Assembly (NCBI RefSeq): GCF_029227915.1
Contig: NC_079889.1
Location: 2,728,001 to 2,792,000 of the forward strand
Reading direction: 5' to 3'
From: Hydractinia symbiolongicarpus
Taxonomy: Eukaryota > Cnidaria > Hydrozoa > Anthoathecata > Hydractiniidae
DNA length: 64,000 bases
In this document: positions 1 through 12,946 of the stretch, in pieces
Layout: each line of letters opens with the position of its first letter
Position numbering within the stretch: the stretch's first letter is position 1
Program-made: the position numbers and the translations under genes
The notes under the pieces: model-generated
What the model was told of the DNA's origin: nothing
The model's input: only the letters and a program-made list of their open reading frames with translations
The model's database searches: none

Positions 1-2375
1 AGATTAAACAAATACAGTACTGCCTGAATGCAACTTGACATGTACGAGAGTTTTATGACGTCCTGTAACGATCTTATGTCTACATAAAGAACCTTCACAT
101 ATCTTTTGTTTACACACAAACCTAATTGCTTTCTATTGTTATCATCAATGAATTCTTTTCTTACATGTAAGATGCATGTTATTGTTTAAAAGTGTTAAAC
201 GTCACGATATTTGAAATCTTGAAAAAAAATATAATGAATTGACAACGTTTGGGGTGCTCATACAGCCATTTTCAAGTCTTCAGGAGTGCTATACTGTAGA
301 CTTGAAAATGGGTGTATGAACCCCCAAATGTTGTCAATTTGTTGTATTTTTTCTTTTTGTTGTTCAATGTTCCAAATATCCATCTAGTTTCAATTAATAC
401 ATCAATAAAATGAAGCCAAAATTGATAATGAAGGCATGATTTGATAATTCTGTAGATTAATTTGTAGGGCATTGATAGAAATATTTTAACAGTTCAGAAC
501 GGAGAAAAAGCAATCTTATGGTTTCGGTAGAGTGGGGATATTAAAGCGAATTGTGAATGGTAAATATTTGGTAGCAAATCTCTTTGATTTTCACAAGAAA
601 CAAAAAATCTGGCAAATTTAAAATAAAGCACTCTTTGGTATTGAAAACAGGCAGTTATTTTGAATTCTTTTCAGCATATAATGTGTTTTTCTAAGTTAAG
701 AGTTTAAGGGTGGGTGGTTTAAGGTTGGGTGATTTAAGGGTTGGCTGTTGGTGTTAAACTCGCAATATGTGTATGACTAACCTGTAGGTTATCTACACAG
801 TTCTCCTAATAACACAATACCAAATAAACCCAATTGATTTACACACAAATATATACCACAATGATTTCACCAGCAAGATTGGTTTAACACAAGTAAACCC
901 CACCACCAATTGATTCTTATTAGTAATCGCCTAGAATGGAAGATTAACAGTTGGATGTTGCTGGGAGTTGTCTGGTAGAGCACGGGCCCTAATTGAGTCT
1001 TTACAGTGAGATTTTTGCCACTAAAAAGTAAAAAACAATACATATGAAAACATACCATCTGCTCAGATACCTTTCGCCTGTGAATTTGCTGTCCAACGCC
1101 CTTTCTGAAAATTCCTCTTAAGACTTTGGAACAGCATAAAAAACTATTGTTTGACATAGCATAGCTACAGTTTTCCATAAAAAACAACACCTCGGTATTT
1201 CTAAAAGGTTTTGTTTTCTTGGCATACTAAACTATTGGATGTGGTAAGTGAACAAACAAAAAAACACAAACTTTGTATTGCATCTTGAGTATTAAATGCT
1301 CAAAAAAATTCTCGTTTTTAAAAACTGTGTATCTCTGCTTGCTAAAATTGAATTTTTAAGTAATATGTAGTTCCAACAACAACAATGACCGTGATCTATG
1401 ATATGGTTATTTATATACTGTATTTATATACTATATATATATTTTTTTTAATGTTCGTTTATTCCTGTATGGGACCCACTTTAAGAATCTGGACTGGTAC
1501 GTGAGAAAAAATCCAAATAAAAGGATTAGGTGGTTCTAAATTGTTTTATGGTCCTGGCAACAAATATACTTTTGCAGATCAAAAAATCCTGAGGAAAAAA
1601 TCCACCCACTGACTCATTTTTGCAAGCATGTACTAGTTCGGAACGTGTGACATGAGTATATTTTCAATGATGGCCTAAAGCACAATGTTGAGCTGTTATA
1701 GGTACTAACAAGTGGTTTCCTGCCTGTGCTGCTTATATGTTGAAAGAGTTTAGACAATATTTATTGCCAATTTTAGGGATTCTGACACACCCGGCTCCTT
1801 CCCTTAGCTTTTAAGAACATGACACTTTATCACAAGTAGACCACATTAAGCTAGGCCTGATGTGGTTTGTAATGTTGTACACTTTTATAACTATGGATAC
1901 TTTTTTTGGATATGTCTTTCATTTTTTAAAACATTAACTTTAAAGCTACTTTTTTGGCATATTTTCAATAAAATTTTAAGAGCTTTGAGAAATTGTAAAC
2001 GTGACAACATCTTTGTTTGTTTTTGAATTTTTTGAGTGAAAATTGAGCGAACTTTTTTCACATTCTGTATTACGCGAGTTAAAATGTTTTACATATATCA
2101 GTTAATAGAAATTTTTAGGCCTGTCTTTACTGAGAAAATCTTGCAAAATAAATTCTTAAACAATTTTAACATTGTTATTTATATATACTATTATACAAGA
2201 CTACCAGTTCGCCTCAAATTTCGCATTAAATGAGGTGCAGCTTGTCACCTAATTTTTCAAGCAATACACGATACCATTTTTTTTCAATTTATTTTATTTA
2301 GAGTACATGTAATGTATCATATCAGACGAAATATTTGAACTAACTTTTAAATCCACAAATACTTGGTAAATTGTT
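1..2375. other. Intergenic, no gene recognised
   Basis: AT-rich sequence upstream of the adenylate-kinase-like gene. The open frames here are short and lack recognisable motifs. Apart from the hairpin at 237-339 and a TA-rich run near 1410-1450, I see no structured element. The promoter of the downstream gene should lie in the last few hundred bases, but I cannot identify a core promoter motif with confidence. Confidence 0.6.
237..339. repeat. Long hairpin (inverted repeat, about 43-nt arms)
   Basis: Left arm 237-279 and right arm 297-339 are near-perfect reverse complements, separated by about 17 nt. The outer ends read AATTGACAAC and its complement. The size and symmetry suggest a foldback element or the tip of a MITE-like repeat. 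No target duplication is obvious and no coding capacity is present. Confidence 0.75.
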
Positions 2376-5300
2376 ATGGGCTGTGCACAAAGTAATAATA
2401 ATGATGTAAGAAGAGAAAGTTTGTATGAGCGGAGAAACACATTGGTTGTGAAACCACATGTTAATGTTAAAGTTGGTGGTGGGATACGCTTTGAAGACAT
2501 TAATGGCACTAAAATTATTTTTATATTTGGTAAGCTCACATTTTTTTTACAAATTCGAAATTTTATTTAGGAACTACAAAATACCACCAGTATGTGATAC
2601 ACACCATTCACACACTTTTTAGACAACTGTGGAAACGAGCACTTTTAATTCATCGATTTCTTGTGAAATGCTGCATTTAACAGTGACTGTATCTGCTATA
2701 TGTTCAAATTTTTATGTGAAATTTTAAGAATATTATTATGTGAAAAAGAGTTGGCTACTTTTTTTTATGCATATTTGTCAACCAGGTTGGGTTAGACTAC
2801 ATAAGTTGCTAGTTACACAGTCCAGAAAAGAGAAAAGAGAAATAAAGTTTTTTTAGCAATTTATGTAGATGTAAACTATTGTAGTTGTTTTAGTTGAAAA
2901 ACTAACTAAATCTTCCAGAACTGCATTAATGAAGTGAAATATTGTTTTCCCAGTTATATAAATTCACATGCACTGTAATGTGACGCATGAGTCACTGGTC
3001 CAACAGTTGCAAAAAAAATTATCTATAAAATGACAGAGATACTAACAGGCCTGTAAAGAAGCACTAGTGTGATAAATTGCCTGCCACAAACTTAATAAAA
3101 ATTACAAAAAAAATACATAAAAGTTCAGTAATAAAATTCCTTCGCCCCAGCACACCACAAAGAGGTTGCTGTTTTGCAGTGGTGAAGAAATGTGGTACAA
3201 GCTCCCGCAATCTTCACAACTGGAAATATCAGCTCAGATATCAAAAACTTGTAAGTTGAGTCATTGTCACTGTACTTTCTTCTAAAATGACGAGAAAGTG
3301 TCCTTTTAAAGCTCATAATATTGCTGTACTTTTTTCTAAAAATGGAGAGAAAAGATCAAAATGCCATAAAAAATAAAGCAATCCAAACTACTATATTTAA
3401 TCAAAAAAAGTTTTAAAGGTAGTTAAAAATAAAATTTCAATAGCTTCCTTGATTGTTAGCACTTTTAAACATTAGCATGCAAGTTACATGTGATAAAAAA
3501 TTTAATTTTATCATCTTTACGCAAGGTTGAACTTTGTATTTTCACTTGCTGCGGATTTTGCAATAATAAAAAACGTAAAACAATGAAGATAAAATTGTTG
3601 CACCATTTTTAAAATAGTGAGTTTTGATCTGCAAATTTTATGTTTAGCAGGTAAAATTTAAGGTGTAAAAAAAAGAAAAAAAAAGACTTGCGAATAACCA
3701 CGTGATCTGTTAATTTAAATGCTGGAGTAGATAAACTGTGTTATCCTTCAACAAAATTTTGTCCTAAACTAAAATTTGGGGACAGACAACCATGATGATT
3801 TCACACTTGATTGCATAATCTCTTATAATAATACGGAGACTGTTTCTGTTTGTAACAGGCAAAGTGGATATTGTCATTTTCCTTTGATGTCGTCGAAAAA
3901 CTTATGTCTAATATGTTACATTTTCTGACTTTACGGCGCGATGTCAATAACACTACTTTAACATCAATATCCTATATTAAATTAATGAAGCCATTACAGT
4001 GACCTAAGTCTTACAGGCCAAATAACTTGAAAACGAGGTGGTGACGTCAATGATTTTTCACGGCGTAGGTAACTAGGGAGCACCTAGGACCAATTTGGGT
4101 AATTTTCCAAAACCCGGGTCTGCAAATCCGTTTCTGAATGAACGGGTTGATGACGTCATCAAAAAACCTTCAAATCCTAATATCTCCGCAACTGTTTGTC
4201 AAAAGTACATGATCCTATACATTTTCTTGATCTGCGTTTAAAGATCTATATGATGAAGGCAACGGGTATACAAATTTCTAAAATAATTATACTTTTTGTG
4301 ATTTGGAGTTCTTTGCTGACGTCAGCAAAAATTTAAAACCCTTAATCTCCTTATGCGTTCGTTGAAACATATGATTCTTTACATTATTTTGATCAGCGTG
4401 TTAATCTCTACGCATTATAGACAACAGATGAACTAAATTTTGACAATTTCAAAATAACCTATATTTTCCATTGTCCTTCTGGCTAAGTGGATTTTTCCAT
4501 GGCCCTTATCAACTAGTGATAAAATAATAAAAATTTGTAAAACTTGAACTGTATTAATCTTCAAATATTGCCTGAGACCTAACAATCAACAAGCTTGTGA
4601 GTTTATCACATATCAAAATGGAATGGTGAAACATGTTTCATCAATATGTGGAAAAGTGGAAGAAAGAGTGTTCTAAATGATGTGTTACCAATAGTGTTGC
4701 ATAATAAACAAGATATGCTCTCTTAAAAATGCAAAAGATTTGAGGTGCTAATTAAGGGAAATAGGATATTTAGGAGATTTCTAGGCAAAGATAAGAATTA
4801 ATTTTTATTTCACTCAAAACCATCATGCTGTTATGCATCTCAACGCTGCAGTTATCAACCTGTTAAATCGATCCAGATATAAATTTTCCACCCTTCAAAT
4901 TTGGTCTTGTTTTAACTATTATTTCACTGTATGAAAGTATGCATCAAGAAATATCTTTTTAGTTAAGCGTTATTTCATTATGGGGTTTGTTGAAACCCTC
5001 GAAAATTAATAAATAGTGTTTCATGTCAGCAACATATCATTATCATTCTCGGCTTAACGTCCGTTTTCCATGCTAGCATGGGTTAGACGGGGTATATTAA
5101 CGACCCTCTTCCAATCTGATCTAGACTGTGTTAGATCTAAACTTCCTCTGTATCAAGTCTGTCCTTAAAACCTCCTGCCCAGTCTTTCTTGGTCTGCCTC
5201 TATCAAGTCTCTACACTATCCCCCTCCATTCTTTCCAATTGCTCCAGCCAAATCAATCTTCCTATCTGGATAACATCTTTAATTCTACAGATACTTAGTC

Positions 5301-8300
5301 TGCTTCTTAGTTCATCTGAACTCTTTCTGTCTCTTAGAATGGCGTTACACATCCACCTAACCATTCTCATATCATTCCTTTCTAAACGGTCAAGATCTTC
5401 CTGTTTCACTGCCCATGTCTCACTACCGTACAACATAACACTTCTTACACAGGCCTCATACAACCTACCTTTTAACTCAATTGACAAGACTCTGCTAATC
5501 AACAAGTGGACTAATATAAACATGTGCAAAGTAATGTATTTCAAGAAAAAATGTTTTTTATTATTATTATTTAATTTAAGTTCAACTACTATCAAATTTA
5601 TAGGTATATAAATAATTTTAAAACAAATTTTTGTATGATTGGCTAACCGAGTCATGTCCACCAATTTAAATGAACAGTCAAAATTATTTTACCACCTATA
5701 AAAAAAATATCTTTACGGGGATAAAAATTTCTCGTTTGCTGAGCAGTTAAAAATATTGTGTTCTTAATCAGCTCTCTAGAAGTAGGTGTTAAAAGTTATG
5801 GCTTTTTTACCCTACTTTTTGTTCTTTTAGGGGGACCTGGTTCAGGTAAGGGTACAATAGTCAACAATCTTGTGGATATGTACAACTTTCATTTTGTTTG
5901 TGGAGAAGATTTAATCCTGGAAAAACTTATTGAAAAACTGTTGCCTGACTGTGAGGAGGCTGGTACTGGAACAACAAAATTGTTATCAAAAAAGATGGAA
6001 GAGGACCCTTCTCAACTCACCCTACATTGGGTGTTAGAACTTATTGAAGAAGAAATCGAAAAGCATAAAGGCGACACTATTCTTGTTGACATTGTTCCAA
6101 ATCTTAAGTTTTTACTTAAAGTGCCAACATTTGTAAAAAACTGTGAAGAAGAAATGGAACAATTTGAAAACAAGGTTGGTATTTTTTAATTCTATATTTC
6201 AATCAACAGATTTAGAAAGTTTGCTGTCACCCTTACCCTGCACTTCCTATGACACTATGACGGTCCCTGCAGTGTGACATGCACCCTGCAGTGTGACACG
6301 CTCCCTGCAGTGTGCCATGCTCCCTGGAGTGTGACATGCTCGCTGCATTGTGACATGCTCCCTGTAGTGTGACATGAACCCTGCAGTGTGACATACGCCC
6401 TGCAGTGTGACACGCTCCTTGCAGTGTGACATGCGTCCTGCAGTGTGACTAGCTTTCTGCTATGTGACACTCACTCTGCATTGTTGCACACTCCCTGCCC
6501 TGTGACATACTCCTTCCTTTACCCAAACGTCTCAGAGAACCCTGTTTCCCCTTCGTATAACTCTTGTTCTTTCTACTCTGTAATTGTATTATTTGTTTTT
6601 CTTTTGAGACTGATGTGTTTTTTTTTCATGAAGCATCCAGTTGCATTTGCTATCAACTTGTTACTTGATCAAGACCATTTAATATCAAATATTAATCAGA
6701 CACATGCATGTACGAAAGCACCGTCATCTGGCCAAACAGAAAACAAGGGAAGCTCTGATGAAATGGACACATCTAGAACACAACGTAGATATAATATGTA
6801 CAATAATTCTGTTAAAGAATTTTTGAGTTATTTTGAGAATGATGATAGACTGTTGACTGTTGACACATCATGTGGAAAAATTGACGTTGTGTGGGATAGT
6901 GTACGGGATTATGTTGTTGACAGTGATATTGCAGTACCAGTAATGGGCCTCGACCAAGTTGTTTTGTTTAAAACAAGTAAGTGGATATTATGTTACACAA
7001 TTTAGACTCCCCGTTAGTTACTAAAGGAACAAAATGTGACAACAACAGTCTACCTAAAAAAGGGTTTTTTGCCTTTTTAATTAAAATTCTAATAGTAAAG
7101 TTTTTTAAAAATCTTAAGCATAACATGGATGGTTTTCCAGCTAAGTAGCTTAAGGCGTGGCTTAACAGACCAGCTTCATTCTCATTTGGACAGTTAAAGT
7201 TAAATGTTTTCTAGAATGGTTTTTCATGTTGCAAATCAACAGAAACATTTCTTTTTCCAATGTTTACTCTAAAAGGTTTATATTCAATTCACATATCTTT
7301 ATGCTACAAATTTGTCTCTGTAAATCATAATGTATATTAAGTACAATCTGCTATTATTTATTAGGTGAAAGCGACTTTAGTGACGTTGATAGAGAGAGGT
7401 ATCCAATGTTAGACGTGAACATTAAAACGCTTGTTTCTGATTCAGCAACTGCTACCCCTGTGAGTATAAAGCTGGTTTTTGGTAGAAAACAATCAATAAG
7501 CGAAAGAAATTTTTATCTGCTCAAAGTTAATTCATTCCAGGAAGGTGCATTAAAATTTGCACGTTGTTTGCTTTGAAATACCGAATAATTATCCCCTACT
7601 CCGAATGTTAACTGTTTGCTTTTTCCACCGCTCTCCTTTTTTATATATTTGTTTTTGAAACGCACTAATTATTTAACTCATTTATAATGTCACTCCTATT
7701 TACTTTCCCGTAATCAAATTGAAACAGTATATATGAACACAAGTAGTCTGAAGGAAAGAATTAATAACATTGTTGCGTTGTAATGACATCAGTTACCTAA
7801 AAAAAAAGACTTCGATGAAGTATTCATGTTTTCGATTTTTCAACCCCTCCTTTTCCACACCCCGTCTGTTCAAAATTTATACGATAATGTAGTTGGAAAT
7901 ATATATTAAAAAATAATGACTCAGAATATAGATACTACAGTAATAAGAAGTTAAATTGTTGAAATTGGTGAATTTCTTGAAGGGTTTTCTACCAGAGGAT
8001 GATGTTAATTCATCCTCTTGAAAATTTTGTCTGTTATTATGAAGAGTAGATCAGGTGTAGATAGACCCGTCTGTCACTTTTGTCAATATTGCAAGCGCTA
8101 AATTGTGCTCCTGGCGATTTTTTAATTTTTATTTCACGCATGCAGTCTGGTTTCACATAGGGCAGCCATCATTTTGACAACTGTGTACCATGTAGGTTTT
8201 TTTTAGGAAGCACTACTTCACAAACTGGTAGCACATTTACGAGTCAACGCCATCGAATCCAAAACTTTTGTTGTGGATATTACAGGCACTTCTCTTTGTT

Positions 8301-9921
8301 TAGTAGATAAATTTAGAGAGGTATGGATGTTTAATTGAATATCTCCACAGTCTCTTTTTTTTATTCTTTTTTTCCTGCTTTACTTTCACCCACTTATCAA
8401 TTCATTAAGAGAGGTATGCAGTGAACACTTTACGAATTTCCGGTAAAGCGAACATCTGGATTTAACAGACCAAATTCTCCCCTCCTCCTATTATATCATT
8501 TTGGAGGGGAGAATCTCCTACGTAAAGGTTAAACGTGCTAAAATATCTCAGTTATAATAGTCCACTTTTTGTGTGACGTAACGTTTTGACAAGTAAAAAA
8601 CGTCCAATTCATTTAAGAAATGAAATATTTCCTTAAAATTGGTGATATTTATTTGAAAAAAAGAGGATCTCTTATTAATCTCTTAGTCGTATTTTGTCCG
8701 TGTGTCCGCGAAAGCTGCTTCTTGTAACGGAAACACGAAATTTTTAAAATGCGCACCAATACCAAATGCAATATATTTTTGTCCACTTTGTTGCGACGGG
8801 TAAATTTAAAGGACGGGCGACCCCGTGGATTTTTCCACGGAATAACGACTAGTCTCTATAATAATAGCCGTATTTTGTCTGTGTGTTCAAAAGGGTTACC
8901 GCGTCCTGTTACGGAAGCATGAAATGTGATATATAAAGACCGGGCGACCTCGTGGATTTTTCCACGGGTTACGACTAGTCTCTATTATAGTAGACGTATT
9001 TTGTTTGTGTGTTCAAAAGGGTTACCGCGTCCTGTTACGGAAACACTAAATGTGATATAAATAGGACGGGCGACCTCGTGGATTTTTCCACGGGTTACGA
9101 CTAGTCTCTATAATAATAGCCGTATTTTGTCTGTGTGTTCGAAAGGGTTACCGCGTCCACGGAAGCATGAAATGTGATATATAAAGACCGGGCGACCTCG
9201 TGGATTTTTTCACGGGTTACGACTAGTCTCTATTATAGTAGACGTATTTTGTCTGTGTGTTCAAAAGTCTTACCGCGTCCTGTTACGGAAACACGAAATG
9301 TGATATATAAAGGACGGGCGACCCCGTAAATCTTTCCACGGGTTGACGACTAGTGTAGTACAATATATAATTTCTTTTGGATTTCGTGCTTCTAAAAAAT
9401 CTGTATTGATTTTAATAATAGTCATTTTACACTTGTTTACAAGAAAACCTTGGAAAGTTATACTGTAATGAGAAGCCTTGAAGTAATGAAAATCTGAAAT
9501 ACGACCTGTTTCAGCCTGATAAGAGCCCTACGTGTAAATCTTAAGAATTTGCACTCGGGCATGTGCATTCTCATTTCCCTGCAGTGTTTGTTATATTTAG
9601 AGCAAACAGTATACACTTGCTTCCAAGAAAGTGTTTTTCGCTTGTGTTACCGATCGTGTTTCATGTTTACTTCTGCTTACGTTTCAGACAAAACAACCAC
9701 GGTTAATGTTTTTGGAGTTAGAAATGGGTCAATTAGATTTCTTTATCCACGGTTTGCGAAGGAGAACGGAGAGAAAGAAATCGTTATTTCGAAAGCAAGC
9801 GCAATACTTTCGCTCGATAACCACGTCAGAGAACGACGCTTTAATTTTCCCGCAACACACCGACGTGGAGCTGTGCCATCGAATTGGTGAAGAATTCATT
9901 ATCGCTAAAAGTGTGGCTTAA
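2376..9921 (+). CDS. Adenylate-kinase-like P-loop protein, 6 exons, N-terminal MGC
   Basis: Assembled exons are 2376-2529, 5831-6174, 6634-6976, 7365-7459, 8207-8320 and 9688-9921. All introns are GT-AG, phases agree, and the total is 1284 nt (427 residues). Codon 52 is split across intron 1 and completes the P-loop GGPGSGKGT (52-60). The N-terminus MGCAQSNN has Gly2 and Cys3, the pattern of N-myristoylation plus palmitoylation, so membrane anchoring is likely. An adenylate kinase fold is suggested over about 46-265: the CGEDL region resembles GDLLR, and KIDVVWDSV resembles the family's C-terminal helix. The usual DGFPR is replaced by VDIVPN, so the substrate-binding Arg is missing and activity may be lost or altered. 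About 160 further residues form a C-terminal region I do not recognise. Homology is firm for the P-loop; catalytic function is uncertain. The exon 3 acceptor (6632-6633) is the weakest junction. Confidence 0.82.
3818..4245 (+). repeat. Dispersed repeat, copy 1 (see 39833-40275)
   Basis: About 430 bp that recurs in the same orientation at 39833-40275, with most bases matching. Shared landmarks include TTACGGCGCGA, GTGGTGACGTCAATGATTTT and ACTAGGGA.CACCTAGGACC. Neither copy has an open frame. It is an unclassified interspersed element, possibly a non-autonomous transposon; ends and target duplications were not resolved. Confidence 0.8.
5036..5505 (-). mobile_element. RTE-like LINE, 3' end fragment
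   Basis: On the minus strand, 5505 to about 5203 encodes the C-terminus of a LINE ORF2, with LYGSETWAVKQEDLDRLERN followed by MRMVRWMCN. This is the typical end of RTE-type reverse transcriptases. A frameshift then leads into a GRPRKT segment near 5190. The 3' tail at 5036-5100 has the widespread motif around AACGTCCGTTTTCCATGC and ends in ATC/ATT triplets, as RTE tails do. The same tail occurs alone at about 40986-41052. The 5' part is missing, so this is a dead 5'-truncated insertion in intron 1. Confidence 0.82.
6246..6515. repeat. 19-bp minisatellite in intron 2
   Basis: About 14 imperfect copies of a 19-bp unit with core CCCTGCAGTGTGACATGC. Steps of 19 are visible between successive CCCTGC starts (6265, 6284 and so on). 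It lies wholly in intron 2 (6175-6633) of the adenylate-kinase-like gene. It creates repetitive His/Ser/Cys-rich open frames on the minus strand that are artefacts of periodicity. Confidence 0.9.
8670..9353 (+). repeat. Tandem array of a ~125-bp hairpin-bearing repeat (5 units)
   Basis: Five units end in GACTAG at 8848, 8973, 9099, 9221 and 9348, giving periods of 122-127 bp. Each unit carries a hairpin CGTGGATTTTTCCACG (6-bp stem), a TAATAGCCGTATTTTGTCTG segment and a GTTACGGAAACACGAAATG segment. The first unit also has an extra segment of about 50 bp (from ATGCGCACCAATACCAAATG). Related copies lie at 16176-16480 and, inverted, at about 17400-17710, and decayed copies at about 25010-25145 and 27185-27225. 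The array sits in intron 5 of the adenylate-kinase-like gene. No coding capacity. Confidence 0.88.
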
Positions 9922-10230
9922 GTCTTTTTTCGTTCGGTAACAGTATCTATAAGTTAAAAAGTGAAGTTTTATCAAGTATTTTTAGTTAAAATAGCCATCC
10001 TGATCTCTTGACTTGCGCATTTTTACTCAAACCTATACTTGGTAAGACTTTCACCATTTACTGAATATTAGTTTGACTTGTAACAAGTTTCATGTTTTCG
10101 TTCATATTTTTAGAGTTGGTGATATATGTTTTTAAAAAACACGTTTTTGTATATTTGTGCATAAGTTTTACGAAAGGTTTTTTTGTCAAAAAAGAGATTC
10201 CATATTTATTTATTTAGTTGTATATATATA

Positions 10231-10236
10231 AATAAA
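10231..10236 (+). terminator. Candidate poly(A) signal, adenylate-kinase-like gene
   Basis: An AATAAA hexamer 310 bp after the stop codon at 9919-9921, in an A/T-rich stretch. Other AATAAA-like motifs are nearby, so this is only a plausible 3' end. Confidence 0.35.
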
Positions 10237-10351
10237 TTAAAGTTAAGGAAAAAACATTTTTAGAAACATCAACAATTCGTTATTATTCCTGCGGCTTTAC
10301 TTGGTGGATTGTTTTTTATGGGTGGGCTGTTCGTGATCAAAATCCACAAGC

Positions 10352-11561
10352 TCATTGAACACGAGAGCAATGCCTAAAGGCCGAGCATGTGCAAGTTCAC
10401 ATGAGTTCGTGCAAGTTTACATGAGTTTGGAAATAAACGATACTTAAATGCTAAACATTTTGATGTTTAGGGTAGGGAGTGAAAACGCCGAATTAACTTT
10501 AGCATAAACCTTTAGAAATGTAAATACTACAACCGGTTACTCGACCACTATCTAAGTAGAACTTTTCAGCCTACCTGTTGCAGAGGACTCGTCAACTGAT
10601 GCTGCTTCTCCATTTTGAGAAAGATCTTAAAAATAGAAAATTAACCAAATATTCCCGTAATTGTTTGAGAAGTAGTTTTCCACGTTTTTCTCAAATATTC
10701 ATGCTTTTCAATTTTTTTTACAACGGATCGCTTAAATTTAGGCTGCTGCGAACTTGTCAATGTTCACAACGAATTTAGGACTCGAATCTTAGGTTATTTC
10801 ATTAAACCCAAAATTTTAAAAGGTAATGTTTGCAGACAATTTTCACTAAATGTCGGACCTTTTCGCGTAGTGGAGTGGATTGTTCTGTGCGCAGGTCCTC
10901 AACCGTTAACATATGAATAAAAAATTAACACGTTTCGCCAACAGAAAGCCTTTGCTTAACATATTCCGTAAAGCAACAATGAGATCTTGCTTCCACAGCG
11001 AAATAGACAATCAAGAACACAAAAAACACATTTTCGATCATTATTACAGTGAAACTATCATGTTATGTTGTTGTATACCGGTTACACAAAGAAGCGGGAT
11101 TGAAATTATTTGAGATGCAAAATTACCTTACTTAAATCACCATTGTTGTAACGCATTTTTACAAGATTTTCCAATGCCAATTTCACTCCGCCCTTATTTG
11201 TCTTAAAGTTTTAAAGTTATCGCGATCAAAATCGTATGTGGAGACCTTTTACCTCTACTAAACTGCACAGCCGGTTAAAAACACTTCATTAAGGCCTAAC
11301 CAGTTACAAAATGGTACTGTTATCTAATAAGTTCCTGTAAATAAAATATAAACCATAACTGAAATATTAAGTAGAAGAGTAATACAAAACAAAAGACTAG
11401 TTAAACATCAAATAGTAAGTAATTGGACCATAGAATGGGGGACAAAATTATACGAATTTACACATGAAAAGATAAAGAAATCAAAAAGATAGACAACATG
11501 ACTCAATAAGCATATCACAGTAAAATTACTTCAACATTTTCTGGAAGTCTGATAGGGTGAG
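10352..11561 (-). repeat. Tandem segmental duplication, unit A (LINE 3' region)
   Basis: Begins TCATTGAACACGAGAGC and ends CTGATAGGGTGAG just before the same start recurs at 11562. Unit A carries about 170 bp (near 10805-10975) that unit B lacks. On the minus strand both units correspond to sequence downstream of a LINE ORF2 C-terminus (12617-12946), so they look like duplicated LINE 3' untranslated sequence. Short plus-strand open frames at 10578 and 11788 are the same non-coding sequence in two copies. Confidence 0.82.
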
Positions 11562-12650
11562 TCATTGAACACGAGAGCAATGCCTAAAGGCCGAGCATGT
11601 GCAAGTTCACATGAGTTCGTGCAAGTTTACATGAGTTTGGAAATAAACGATACTTAAATGCTAAACATTTTGATGTTTAGGGTAGGGAGTGAAAACGCCG
11701 AATTAACTTTAGCATAAACCTTTAGAAATGTAAATACTACAACCGGTTTCTCGACCACTATCTAAGTAGAACTTTTCAGCCTACCTGTTGCAGAGGACTC
11801 GTCAACTGATGCTGCTTCTCCATTTTGAGAAAGATCTTAAAAATAGAAAATTATTCAAATATTCCCGTAATTGTCTGAGAAGTAGTTTTCCACGTTTTTC
11901 TCAAATATTCATGCTTTTCAATTTTTTTTACAACGGATCGCTTAAATTTAGGCTGCTGCAAACTTGTCAATGTTCACAGCGAATTTAGGACTCGAATCTT
12001 AGGTTATTTCATTAAAGCAACAATAAGATCTTGCGTCCACAGCGAAATAGACAATCAAGAACACAAAAAACACATTTTCGATTATCATTGCAGTGAAACT
12101 ATCATGTTATGTTGTTGTATACCGGTTACACAAAGAAGCGGGATTGAAATTATTTGAGATGCAAAATCACCTTACTTCCATTGTTGTAACGCATTTTTGC
12201 AAGATTTTTCAATGCCAATTTCATCCCGCCCTTATTTGCCTTAAAGTTTTAAAGTTAACGCGATCAAAATCGTATGTGGAGACCTTTTACCTCTACTAAA
12301 CTGCACAGCCGTTTAAAAAGCCCTCACAGTGCAACTAAAACAAACATGTATAAAGCGAACACTTCATTAAGGCCTAACCAGTTACAAAATGGTACTGTTG
12401 TCTAATAGGGTCCTGTAAATAAAATATAAACCATAACTGAAATATTAAGTAGAAGAGTAATACAAAACAAAAGACTAGTTGAACATCAAATAGTAAGTAA
12501 TTGGACCATAGATTGGGGGATAAAATTATACGAATTTACACACGAACAATACGCATGAAAAGATAAAGAAATCAAAAAGATAGACAACATGACTCAATAA
12601 GCATATCACAGTAAAATTACTTCAACATTTTCTGGAAGTCTGATAAGGTG
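11562..12650 (-). repeat. Tandem segmental duplication, unit B (LINE 3' region)
   Basis: Second copy of the preceding unit, offset 1210 bp at its start and about 95% similar by eye where aligned. It lacks the ~170-bp block of unit A and has a short extra segment near 12310-12360. It joins directly to the LINE coding remnant at 12617-12946, which unit A has lost except for its last bases. Confidence 0.82.
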
Positions 12651-12946
12651 AGTGCTTCGCGTACAGCGATAGGAACTTCCTTGAATGCTTTCCCAGCACG
12701 AAAGAAGCATCCCAACGTACCAGCTTCCGGTCTAACACGTGGCAACCTCACCAATGTACCGTTGCTCTGTGTTCTTATATTATGACTTATTAAATCAAAA
12801 TAACCCTCAAAATTTTCACAAGTTTCACTGTTCAGACATTTATAGGTGAAAATACATAAATTTCTATTTTGGCTCATTTCATAAGTTGGAAAATTCATTT
12901 CAGCATCAGAGTTTTTTACAATAACAGACTTCGCACGATTTTCCAA
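12617..12946 (-). pseudogene. LINE ORF2 C-terminal fragment (CR1/L2-like)
   Basis: The 109-residue frame contains the end pattern of cnidarian CR1/L2-type ORF2 proteins. It has YFDLISHNIRTQSNGTLVRL, then a Pro/Arg/Glu-Ala-Gly segment, then FFRAGKAFKEVPIAVREA and a final Leu/Phe/Lys-rich helix. This matches the family's R-N-G / P...T..G / F..G...N.LP..IR layout. No reverse transcriptase core is found upstream, so it is a 5'-truncated copy. Its 3' sequence is the duplicated block at 10352-12650. Confidence 0.7.

Larger units (their letters stand above)
2530..5830 (+). other. Intron 1 of the adenylate-kinase-like gene
   Basis: Starts GTAAG and ends TTTTAG. It is 3.3 kb and holds a dispersed repeat (3818-4245) and an RTE LINE 3' fragment (about 5036-5505, opposite strand). 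No other coding sequence is supported. Confidence 0.75.

Noticed and set aside
867-1190. 107-residue minus-strand frame
   Set aside because: No recognisable motif and no supporting exons; composition resembles surrounding non-coding DNA.
6247-6470. Two minus-strand frames of 61 and 71 residues rich in Cys/His/Thr
   Set aside because: They are translations of the 19-bp minisatellite inside an intron.
9549-9890. 113-residue frame overlapping the last exon of the adenylate-kinase-like gene
   Set aside because: Using it as the last exon would need a different phase. The frame reaching 9921 joins exon 5 in phase 0.
10578-11988. Two almost identical 66-residue plus frames (10578 and 11788)
   Set aside because: They are the same non-coding LINE 3' sequence seen twice in a tandem duplication; conservation reflects recent duplication.
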